A DNA stretch of 45,553 bases from Providencia heimbachae ATCC 35613 (GTDB lineage Bacteria > Pseudomonadota > Gammaproteobacteria > Enterobacterales > Enterobacteriaceae), in assembly GCF_001655055.1 (NCBI RefSeq), contig NZ_LXEW01000023.1, positions 1-45,553 on the forward strand. Reading direction: 5' to 3'. This document shows positions 16,090-23,703 of this stretch, piece after piece. A program made the translations under genes and the position numbers. Under the pieces are notes generated by a model. The model had not been told where the DNA came from, ran no database searches, and saw only the letters and a list, made by a program, of their open reading frames with translations. How positions within the stretch are numbered: position 1 is the first letter of the stretch; each line of letters begins with the position of its first letter.

Positions 16090-18272
16090 TGCGTCAATAC
16101 CTCAGAGGTCACTAAAGTTGGCGAGATATTTGTTGCCTTTGGCTTGATATCACCTCGAGTAAACTGCTGACTCAATTGACCATCAACAATACGATAAAGC
16201 GAGTCGAAGCTGGCCGCTATGTCATCGTTATGAGTGACAACTATGAGTGTTTTTCCAGTTTCACGACAATGTGATTGAATGGTTTGCATCACCGTTTTTG
16301 CTGTTTCCACATCTAAATTTGCCGTAGGCTCATCAAGTAGCAGAATTGGCCGAGCACTGTACAGTGAACGAGCGAGTAATAAGCGCTGACGCTGTCCAAG
16401 AGATAAAGAAGAATTACTTTCTCGGATAAGAGAACTTAATCCGCCAGGTAGGCTATTAATAACCGATCCTAAAGCCAGATTTTCAAGCAATTCTTCAATT
16501 ATTTTTCGATTTTTTTCGCGAAAATTAGGGTCGAATAAGGTGATGTTTTCTAATACTGTCGCGTTGAATAAAATATCTTCTTGGCTTTGTAGGCAAACAA
16601 GTTGCGTTAATTGCATTGTGCTCACGAGATCATCCTTTGACCGGCACTCGCCTTTCTGCACCGCAAATAACCCAGCGATAATTCTTAACAATGTACTTTT
16701 CCCCGCACCAGACTCACCGACAATAGCAACTTGAATCCCTGACGGTAAATCCAATGAAATATCATGCAAAATTGGCTTAGCTGGATCGTAATTGAAATAA
16801 ATATGTTCGAAGGTCAGATGTGGAGCCTTACCCGATGAGTATTTTTCCTGAAATGGCACATTGTTTTCTTCACTCTTTTTTGGAAATAAAGAGTGAACTC
16901 GCGTATCAATAACATGCAATTGTGACTTATGGATAATTGCATAGAAAATACGCGTAACATACGTAGTGAAAATTTGACGTAAAAAGCTATAAGCAAAAAA
17001 ATCACCGAGGGAAATTAAGTCATTAGCTACCATTGGTAATACAACCAACATAAAAATAACCATCTCCAAACTACCCGTTAATTGATAGATGCCATCCTTA
17101 ATTTGCTGATAAACATTCCTGCGCTGTATGCAAGTAAATAACTCTCGGCTTAACCAAGCAAACTGTGTTTTACGTTGATTTTCTAATCCCGCGGTTTTAA
17201 TGGTTAAGATGCCTTGCAAAGTTTCCATGAAAAAATCATTAAGCTCTGCGGCTTTTAACTGTAATTGCTGTGTATACCAACGATCACGGATAATTGCCCA
17301 AACACTAATGAGCCCCATTACCGTCACTCCGGCCGCAGAAATAGCCGCTAATACAGGCGCAATCCAGAACATCACACCCAATGCAATAGCACAGATAATC
17401 CAATCCGTTCTTAAGCCATTATCAAGTTCAATTTTTTCTGTCAAAGCACCCTGCCATGCAACAAATCGACTAAAAACATCGCCTGGAGCACGCTTTTCAA
17501 AAAAACGTAATGGATTACTGAGTAAACGAGAAAATCCCACACCACTATTTATTAAAACAAAGTGTTTAACGAACCTTTCACTAATCATCCGTACAGCAAG
17601 CGCTAACAAGGTTGCGACAATAAAAGCCACAATAAACCAACCGTATGGAAAAACTGCATTTTTAGCATCTGAAAATGCTTGGTTTATCGCATTACTTACC
17701 ATCGCTGGCATTAAAAATAACGTCAACGAAACTAAGAACACTAAAGCCATTAATCCATAAATACCGCGAACAGCTGCGGTTTCTTTTAAGCTCATCGCAT
17801 GAGGAACTTTTCGACCTATTGAGATATTTTGTTTATTTTCAGGTGCGAGTGATTCAATTTTTTTCAAGGCGGCTTCAGGTTCTAAAATTAACGCATAGCC
17901 ACTAATTTCCGCTTTTAACGCTGAAAAAGGTAACCATTGTTGCCCAATAGCCGGGTTCATTACACACACGTTACTACCTTTTCGGTACGCCAATACCACA
18001 AAGTGATTTGCTCCGTAATGTAAAATTGCAGGAAGCGGTAGACTATTTAACTCATGGTGTTCAAATAATATTGGCGTAGTTGCAACACCATAATTGGTTA
18101 AGATAGTCGAAAGGTCTATCAAGGACGTACCATGCTCGGATGCAGGGTAAACGTCACGTAATGCCTCTAAAGAAATTGATATCCCTTGGGTTTGTGCCAG
18201 CATAGCAATACAAGCTAAGCCACATTCATTGGTTTCTTCTTGATAGACAAGATCTGGAATGATATTTTTCAT
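16086..18272 (-). CDS. C39-peptidase ABC exporter for double-glycine leader peptides
   Basis: A 728-residue bacteriocin-type ABC transporter (CvaB/LagD family). The N-terminal C39 peptidase (about 1-130) has the oxyanion Gln11, catalytic Cys17 in TNECGLACIAML and His90 in YGANHFVVL. The third residue, normally Asp in a DP pair, is Asn106 (VMNPAIG). Six membrane segments follow (about 175-440), then an ATPase with Walker A GESGAGKSTL, signature SLGQRQR and Walker B ILLLDEPTANLD. It should cut the 15-residue leader of the peptide encoded upstream at its Gly-Gly and move the core out of the cytoplasm. The frame opens with a TTG at 18281; I use the ATG at 18272. Confidence 0.9.
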   Translation of the reverse strand: MKNIIPDLVYQEETNECGLACIAMLAQTQGISISLEALRDVYPASEHGTSLIDLSTILTNYGVATTPILFEHHELNSLPLPAILHYGANHFVVLAYRKGSNVCVMNPAIGQQWLPFSALKAEISGYALILEPEAALKKIESLAPENKQNISIGRKVPHAMSLKETAAVRGIYGLMALVFLVSLTLFLMPAMVSNAINQAFSDAKNAVFPYGWFIVAFIVATLLALAVRMISERFVKHFVLINSGVGFSRLLSNPLRFFEKRAPGDVFSRFVAWQGALTEKIELDNGLRTDWIICAIALGVMFWIAPVLAAISAAGVTVMGLISVWAIIRDRWYTQQLQLKAAELNDFFMETLQGILTIKTAGLENQRKTQFAWLSRELFTCIQRRNVYQQIKDGIYQLTGSLEMVIFMLVVLPMVANDLISLGDFFAYSFLRQIFTTYVTRIFYAIIHKSQLHVIDTRVHSLFPKKSEENNVPFQEKYSSGKAPHLTFEHIYFNYDPAKPILHDISLDLPSGIQVAIVGESGAGKSTLLRIIAGLFAVQKGECRSKDDLVSTMQLTQLVCLQSQEDILFNATVLENITLFDPNFREKNRKIIEELLENLALGSVINSLPGGLSSLIRESNSSLSLGQRQRLLLARSLYSARPILLLDEPTANLDVETAKTVMQTIQSHCRETGKTLIVVTHNDDIAASFDSLYRIVDGQLSQQFTRGDIKPKATNISPTLVTSEVLTQ

Positions 18273-18277
18273 TATAA

Positions 18278-19234
18278 TCAATGACTAATAAAATAAAGTG
18301 AATGGCTATGCCATAGAAGCCAGTCGTTTGGATAATTACGAATAGCGTTCTCGATAATTACTGGCATTTGAATTGTGACTTGCTTTGCTTCAACAGGGGG
18401 ATAAATTTTGATTTGTATTCCATCTTGATAATACAGATGATAAAAAATAACCTGACCAGAAATAGCGCTAGATAAGCGCACCACACCATTATGAAGCTTT
18501 GCTGCCCGATTAAATAAGTTGCATGATAATTTACTCGACATTCCCTCTTCTGTTTGAATAGTGAAATCAGGGGTAATATCAGGAAAAACAATCATGTTTT
18601 TCTGCCCACTTGCGACTTCAGTCATCAGTGTCATTAAATTACTCGCTAATGATTTGTTATCTTGATGAATAGAACAATACGATAAATTTACGCCACCGAA
18701 TTCGCGGGCCGATTGGTTATATTTTTGCTGCTCCGCACTGGATGAAACTACTACTGTTGCTGATCCTGGGGTTACTCCTGCACCAATCATGGTGGCAAGA
18801 ACATCAGAAACCATATGCAGCGGTGCCAAGACAATTGTTTTTTTTTGTTGGTGTAGTGGGGCAACAACCTTATCAAGGGCTAAAGTACAGGCTTGAATTT
18901 GCGCCATAATTTGACGGTTTTGCCCCCATGTCGCCCCTTCTTCTAAAAGAAAGCGGCGAACAGCAATCCAACCCGCATCAATCACACCATCTGGATTAAT
19001 CAAACTGCGGTAGTTTGCTGTTGCTACTTTATTTTGATTGCGATATTTATGCCCAAAGACGCCAACTTTGCAGAAATAACGCGAAATAGCTAATATCGTC
19101 TTTGTATGGCCTCTATGTAACAAAAAACGCAATAAGGCTATTGCACCATGAGTGAGTTTTTTATACCCTTTTTTAAAGGGCATTAGGCAATTTTTGACAC
19201 TGAAAACCGTCCAGACAATTAAATATTGAATCAC
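18278..19234 (-). CDS. LpxL/HtrB-like acyltransferase
   Basis: A 318-residue protein with the shape of lipid A late acyltransferases: an N-terminal membrane segment, VIDAGWIAVRRFL, the block KTIVLAPLHMVSDVLATMIG where the H-x4-D/E motif is expected, FPDITPDF, and the terminal NYPNDWLLWHSH. In place of H-x4-D/E the sequence reads His-Met-Val-Ser-Asp, that is H-x3-D, so activity may differ. Family members move acyl chains from acyl-ACP to a lipid or other acceptor at the inner membrane. With a private ACP and ketosynthase in the same operon it is the candidate for transferring the made chain. It starts with GTG after a GGAG site, overlapping the DsbA-like stop. Confidence 0.72.
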   Translation of the reverse strand: MIQYLIVWTVFSVKNCLMPFKKGYKKLTHGAIALLRFLLHRGHTKTILAISRYFCKVGVFGHKYRNQNKVATANYRSLINPDGVIDAGWIAVRRFLLEEGATWGQNRQIMAQIQACTLALDKVVAPLHQQKKTIVLAPLHMVSDVLATMIGAGVTPGSATVVVSSSAEQQKYNQSAREFGGVNLSYCSIHQDNKSLASNLMTLMTEVASGQKNMIVFPDITPDFTIQTEEGMSSKLSCNLFNRAAKLHNGVVRLSSAISGQVIFYHLYYQDGIQIKIYPPVEAKQVTIQMPVIIENAIRNYPNDWLLWHSHSLYFISH

Positions 19235-19917
19235 GGGGACTCCTTGTGACTTTTCTCCAATAACTCAATCATGTAAGCAGTAAATTCAGGAAAATCACGA
19301 TCTTGATACACGACATAGCGTTTATTGATAATAAAAGCAGGTGTGCCCGTAATTTGATAATAGTTTGTAATTTCAGTCATATATTTAAGGCGTTCTTTTA
19401 CGGCCGAACTTTGACTGATTTCGAAATATACTTTGGTATCAATGTTGTGCTGTTTTAACCAATCTTTTAATACTTCTTTTTTTGTTAATTCAATCTTATT
19501 ATTAATCACTGAATCATAAAGACTCGAGCGAAATTGAGATTCAATTCCCATTTCTTCTAGTGTTGCAAAAACCACCGCATAAGCCGCTAAACCATCACCA
19601 TTTTTAGTATTTAAATGAATGGCTTTAAATGTCGTACCTTCGGGAAGATTTTTAGCAAATTGACTCACATTTTTATCGCTAATAGCGCAGTAATGACATC
19701 CATAAGAAAAAATCTCTATAATACTATTGCTCTCTTTTATTGGACTCGAAAGAACTTGTTCATTATTAAATTCAATAAAAGATGAGTCTTGAATATCATT
19801 ATTTGAAAAAGTATTAAAAACAAAAATATGATAAAACAAAACCGTCATGAGTGATGACGTAATAATAACAAATAATGTATAGATAATAATAGTTATTGGC
19901 TTAAAGCGTGTATTCAT
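19231..19917 (-). CDS. Membrane-anchored DsbA-like thiol oxidoreductase
   Basis: A 228-residue protein with one N-terminal membrane segment (PITIIIYTLFVIITSSLM) and a periplasmic thioredoxin fold. The active site is CHYC in EIFSYGCHYCAISDKN, and the cis-Pro loop is TGTPAFIINKRYVV, both as in DsbA. It probably forms or corrects disulfides in the four-Cys peptide encoded directly upstream. The frame is open to 19965, but that start lies inside a 12-bp hairpin; ATGs at 19932, 19923 and 19917 follow it and I prefer 19917, which has GGAA at a good distance and a basic N-terminus before the anchor. Confidence 0.85.
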   Translation of the reverse strand: MNTRFKPITIIIYTLFVIITSSLMTVLFYHIFVFNTFSNNDIQDSSFIEFNNEQVLSSPIKESNSIIEIFSYGCHYCAISDKNVSQFAKNLPEGTTFKAIHLNTKNGDGLAAYAVVFATLEEMGIESQFRSSLYDSVINNKIELTKKEVLKDWLKQHNIDTKVYFEISQSSAVKERLKYMTEITNYYQITGTPAFIINKRYVVYQDRDFPEFTAYMIELLEKSHKESP

Positions 19918-19943
19918 ACCCATTAGTTCCATCAATAATTGAA

Positions 19944-19970
19944 GATACATGGGGAATATCCCCATGTATC
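19944..19970 (-). terminator. Intercistronic hairpin behind the peptide gene (attenuator)
   Basis: A perfect 12-bp stem (GATACATGGGGA with TCCCCATGTATC) around an ATA loop, 22 bases after the peptide stop. The T-run behind it is poor (TTCAATTATT), so it may only partly terminate or may protect the 3' end of the peptide message. Either would give more peptide than downstream enzymes. Confidence 0.65.
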
Positions 19971-19992
19971 AACTAAATAAGCTAATTAGCTC

Positions 19993-20193
19993 TTATGGTG
20001 TAATTGATCCTGAACAATTTGCAGCATCAACGTTTTTAGCCTGATAAGTTTTATTACCATGCTTATCAGTACAAGTCGTGATTAACTTACAAGATGAAAC
20101 ACCACCAACAGTGATTTTCTCATAAGAATCTGTACATACTTTTTTAGTTCCACCAATTACAGCAGCAGCTTCAATAGCATTTAAATTTTTCAT
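19993..20193 (-). CDS. Microcin-like precursor peptide with double-glycine leader
   Basis: A 66-residue peptide. The leader MKNLNAIEAAAVIGG (15 residues) ends in Gly-Gly and has the length and pattern of class II microcin leaders such as that of microcin V. The predicted 51-residue core begins TKKVC, has Cys20, Cys35, Cys41 and Cys60, several Lys, a Gly-Gly at 30-31 and a tail CSGSITP. Four Cys allow two disulfides, fitting the DsbA-like neighbour. The core is polar and not helix-hydrophobic like many pore-forming microcins. A strong AAGGAAA site precedes the ATG. Enterobacterial small peptides of unknown function (I recall DUF4762) have this look, but I cannot confirm membership. It is upstream of the C39 exporter in the same orientation. 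Confidence 0.8.
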   Translation of the reverse strand: MKNLNAIEAAAVIGGTKKVCTDSYEKITVGGVSSCKLITTCTDKHGNKTYQAKNVDAANCSGSITP

Positions 20194-20235
20194 TTAATTT
20201 CCTTTTTTAAGTATATATTTAATAAAACACCTATC

Positions 20236-20257
20236 TATTGGAAAACACTTACCAATA
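20236..20257. promoter_or_regulatory. Dyad upstream of the peptide gene
   Basis: TATTGG and CCAATA are separated by 10 bases, 43 bases before the peptide start. The 125-base gap (20194-20318) is AT-rich and probably holds a promoter, but I cannot name a good -35/-10 pair. Operator function is a guess. Confidence 0.3.
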
Positions 20258-20318
20258 AATTCTTGAAATTTACTTTGTTGATATATAAAACAAAATAAAT
20301 AAATTCACATTTTTACTA

Positions 20319-21977
20319 TTAGAACCTTTCATCTTTAACAAAAAACCGCTTTGCTTTCTTATGAACTTCTTTTGCTTTTTCTTTTTCACCAAGTTCATTC
20401 AAAACCAAATACCAAGAAAAATACACATTAGCATCCGAATATACTTTAGAGTATTCTTCAGCCCAATGATCAAATGATTTCAAATAATTATCATCTTGAT
20501 TTTCATTGTAAAGAAGCAAGTTTCCCATATTTAAATCATAATTATAACGGTCATATATTAAGGCATAATTCCATTTATTCGAATCTGATTTCATCATTGA
20601 AATAATTTTTTGTTGTCCCGTTTTTTCAATATATGTTAAATATTGCTGACCTTGTAATGCCATATATAACAAAATCATTGAACAAAAACCAAAGATAACT
20701 ATCCCACTATTTAAAACAATTGCTAAAGGCTTATAAAACACATAATTTTTCATTGGGTTATCAGCACATCGCAATAATAACATTAATATCACACCATGGG
20801 GGGTCGATAGCCATAGTGGAAACTCAGTCATAATATGAAACACTATCGGGAAAGCTATTATCAAATAAATATAATTATTATTTTTTATTGATGAAAGACT
20901 AAGGTGTATCCCACCAATAATAATAAACAATATACCTATTAAGCCTATAATTCCACCTTCTACCATCCAACGCAATATTTCATTATGAGGATGAGACATT
21001 GTTTTTCTACCAATGCCCATTAATTCGCCACCATAAGTTTCTAAAAAAACAGACTCAAAACTACCAATCCCAGTTCCAAAAAAAAAGTGGTCACTAAAAA
21101 GATACAAACTGTGTTGCCATAAAACCCAACGAATATGTGATGTTTGTAGTTTAGTTTCAGAAACATCAGATATATTTAATCCAATCTTAATACCATATCC
21201 TATTACAAGACCAATAATAACAAATAGAAATAGAAATGTAATTTCCTTACGATTATTCTTTGAGAAAACAAAAAAAGCAATAACAATTAAAAATAAACTT
21301 AAATAACCCGTTAACGATTGGGATAACGGCAATACAGAACTCATCAAAATAAGAGAAATACCAATCATTATTTTTTTATTCTGACTTTTGTTATTTAACT
21401 TAATTATTAACCCTAATGCACTTGCTATCCCAATACAAATAAAGCTTGAAAAAACATTTACCTGTTGAAATATACCATATGGCCTATCACCTGATAAGGA
21501 CGGATAAGAAAACCTTATTAGTGGTAATAAATCAAAGACCTGTAAAAAGGCTAAAATGCTTTCAACTATGGCTGAAAATATAATACTCCATAGTATAATT
21601 TCATAACCAACTTCCGTAATATTAACTTGAAGGAGTAAACAATAAAAAATCAATGCACCTACAATCCATGCAGCTATCAAATAAGCACTATATCGATAAG
21701 TTGTAGGAGATAAAAAGCATAGAACAATCAAAATAATCAAACCAATCGAAATCCATTGACTTGCCACAGAGTAATGAAAGTTATTTTTATTTAATTGACT
21801 ACCACTCATAACAACGATAAATAATGCCACACTGCAACAAGAAATAATATTTATTGGTAGAGATAAACCTGCCCCACCCAAATTAGGCATATAAATATGT
21901 AATATTACACCTAAAAAAATAACAACAAAAAGGTTAACAATCCATGAATTATATCCATTTCCATGCTTTACAATCAC
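20319..21977 (-). CDS. PglL-like O-oligosaccharyltransferase / O-antigen ligase family
   Basis: A 552-residue inner-membrane protein with about 12 membrane segments and a soluble C-terminal tail of about 110 residues. The PglL-type block RPYGIFQQVNVFSSF lies near residue 168. The Wzy_C block has GTGIGSFESVF and SHPHNEILRWMVEGG, where the active His of ligases and O-OTases is found, and EFPLWLSTPHG follows. These features fit O-OTases that move a lipid-linked glycan to Ser/Thr of exported proteins better than plain O-antigen ligases, but the distinction is uncertain. It starts at a GTG 30 bases after the last pilin gene of cluster A and ends 125 bases before the microcin-like peptide, so its substrate could be either. 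Confidence 0.72.
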   Translation of the reverse strand: MIVKHGNGYNSWIVNLFVVIFLGVILHIYMPNLGGAGLSLPINIISCCSVALFIVVMSGSQLNKNNFHYSVASQWISIGLIILIVLCFLSPTTYRYSAYLIAAWIVGALIFYCLLLQVNITEVGYEIILWSIIFSAIVESILAFLQVFDLLPLIRFSYPSLSGDRPYGIFQQVNVFSSFICIGIASALGLIIKLNNKSQNKKIMIGISLILMSSVLPLSQSLTGYLSLFLIVIAFFVFSKNNRKEITFLFLFVIIGLVIGYGIKIGLNISDVSETKLQTSHIRWVLWQHSLYLFSDHFFFGTGIGSFESVFLETYGGELMGIGRKTMSHPHNEILRWMVEGGIIGLIGILFIIIGGIHLSLSSIKNNNYIYLIIAFPIVFHIMTEFPLWLSTPHGVILMLLLRCADNPMKNYVFYKPLAIVLNSGIVIFGFCSMILLYMALQGQQYLTYIEKTGQQKIISMMKSDSNKWNYALIYDRYNYDLNMGNLLLYNENQDDNYLKSFDHWAEEYSKVYSDANVYFSWYLVLNELGEKEKAKEVHKKAKRFFVKDERF

Positions 21978-22007
21978 TTCTTTTTCATTCCTATATTTTA
22001 TTATTCT

Positions 22008-22574
22008 TTACTGATATTCTAAAGTGTAATAAGCCGTGCTATAAAAATTACCATATGTAATCGCTTTATTACTCAGAGCTTCCGGTTCAACTTCAATATA
22101 AGCCTTAAATTTGATTTCCGTATCATTATTGGCAAGGTCTTGTGCTAATGATGGTTGGTTTAATTTAATTTCTGTATTGTTTTCATTTAAAAGCCCAATA
22201 CCAATCCCTGATGCCTCACTCTTAGCATTAATGGCTAAATGATCTGGAAGATTTATATTTTCAGTTCCATTAAATATCACTGTGACTGCTTTAAACACCG
22301 ATATATTACAATTAATTAAATTAATTGAAAAAGGCAAAGGCTTTGATTTCCCCGCGGTATAAAGCTCTTTAACAGATACCTGTTCAAAATTAACGGGGAC
22401 TTTTTCACTCCCAGGGGATATCTGGCAAGGAGTTACAACAACCATACCTTCAAAAGAATAACTCCCCATATTTGTATGAGTAATATCCGCTATTAATGGT
22501 CCTGAACCTGATAAAAATAAGCCCGCAATACCCAACAATTTTGCACATATAATCTGATTATTACTCAACACCAC
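22008..22574 (-). CDS. Fimbrial minor subunit, cluster A
   Basis: A 188-residue pilin-domain protein. After a signal peptide it has the usual first Cys (TPCQISPGSEKVPVNF), second Cys in INLINCNIS, and an alternating C-terminus ending in YYTLEYQ, the donor-strand-exchange beta-zipper. It resembles the MrpG-type subunit of cluster C (PCIIKPGDESVRLDFGNV). The frame begins with GTG codons (22574, 22571) behind a GGGGTAGG site, and no ATG is near. It is the last fimbrial gene of cluster A. Confidence 0.85.
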   Translation of the reverse strand: MVLSNNQIICAKLLGIAGLFLSGSGPLIADITHTNMGSYSFEGMVVVTPCQISPGSEKVPVNFEQVSVKELYTAGKSKPLPFSINLINCNISVFKAVTVIFNGTENINLPDHLAINAKSEASGIGIGLLNENNTEIKLNQPSLAQDLANNDTEIKFKAYIEVEPEALSNKAITYGNFYSTAYYTLEYQ

Positions 22575-22581
22575 CTACCCC

Positions 22582-23703
22582 CTATTGAAATTCAGCAAGA
22601 ATAGTACCAGTTCCTGTAAATTCACCTTCATCCACTGTACTTCCCGGTGCTGCGATCGGCGCGGCCGTTAGATTCCAAGTACCTTGGTTATTCACGAAGT
22701 TAGGTACTTGATATGCTTGGTTTGGCCTAACTACAGTTCCCATCGTGTTGTCTTTAATAACAATCCCTAGATTTGTACGCTTATTACCTGCTCTCAATGT
22801 TCCAAAATAATCCGCATTAAAATCTGCAACTCCTGAAGCGCCAGGAAGCAACGATAATTTGATGTTTAAATCACCTGTTGTAAAACTTCCACCTCTACAC
22901 TTCACTGGTATTAGGAAAGGTTGAGCATAATTAATTCCATTCAACTGTGAACTTGTATTAGCCACGTCACCGAAACGAATATTAATTGGGTTGCCTTCAT
23001 TAATAGTGCACTCATCGGCAACCGTAATGATCCCTGCGGCTAACACCACTCGGGTCGAAGGTATTGCAGCAAAAGAAGTACTTCCGTTGGTTGGATGTCC
23101 TTTCTTTGCAAACACTTGAACTAGCTCTGCTTGGTTAATTGTAATACCGTTAATAATTGGTTTTTTTAACCTGAAGGTTACTCGCCCGCTTGAACCTGTC
23201 TGTAACGTAACCCCATATTCACGGCTATTCGAACTGGCTGGTTGGCATTCCATCGGATCCGACCCACCATTCCAGAGATTAGCCGCGGGTACGGAAATTT
23301 TATCATTTACCCTTCCACCGATTTGAATTTCAACTTTTACATCAAAATACTCATTCAAGTTGAGATAACCCGGATTTTGCATCGATCGTGGCATTGTCGA
23401 GGTTAAATCAAACGTCATTCCAGAGTCAGGATCAGCGCTATTAGGTCCCCCTGGTTTCATATATGTTTGACAATAAATATCAAAAAATGGCCAATTACCA
23501 ACATCGTAATTAAATACAGTTTCAGCATCTTTTTCATTAATCAATAATTGATTATTCATTCGAGCTTCAAATGTGTAAGTTCCACCTTCCGGTATAACTG
23601 AACCATGGGGATACCCTAAAACTTTTATAGGTAGTAAAGCTGTTACTAACAAGCTTGATATAATGACCATACTTTTTAGTTTTATATTTTTACAAATAGT
23701 CAT
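22582..23703 (-). CDS. Two-domain fimbrial tip adhesin, cluster A
   Basis: A 373-residue protein, about twice the pilin length. A signal peptide (about 1-30) is followed by a lectin-like N-terminal domain (31-225) with two Cys (DIYCQTY and DPMECQPA). A C-terminal pilin domain opens with TVADECTINEGNPINIRFGDV and ends in GTGTILAEFQ. This is the FimH-type layout: receptor binding domain plus one donor-strand-accepting domain that joins the tip. The receptor cannot be read from the sequence. The start overlaps the previous stop by one base. Confidence 0.85.
   Translation of the reverse strand: MTICKNIKLKSMVIISSLLVTALLPIKVLGYPHGSVIPEGGTYTFEARMNNQLLINEKDAETVFNYDVGNWPFFDIYCQTYMKPGGPNSADPDSGMTFDLTSTMPRSMQNPGYLNLNEYFDVKVEIQIGGRVNDKISVPAANLWNGGSDPMECQPASSNSREYGVTLQTGSSGRVTFRLKKPIINGITINQAELVQVFAKKGHPTNGSTSFAAIPSTRVVLAAGIITVADECTINEGNPINIRFGDVANTSSQLNGINYAQPFLIPVKCRGGSFTTGDLNIKLSLLPGASGVADFNADYFGTLRAGNKRTNLGIVIKDNTMGTVVRPNQAYQVPNFVNNQGTWNLTAAPIAAPGSTVDEGEFTGTGTILAEFQ

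Noticed and set aside
17200-17760. 186-codon plus-strand frame
   Set aside because: It is the shadow of the C39 exporter gene on the other strand, has no ribosome binding site and no protein-like pattern.
8451-19234. Aryl polyene pigment cluster
   Set aside because: KS, dehydratase, ACP, KR and an LpxL-like acyltransferase would fit, but the adenylation/ammonia-lyase, MMPL exporter and second ketosynthase typical of such clusters are absent, and a peptide with a C39 exporter is present.
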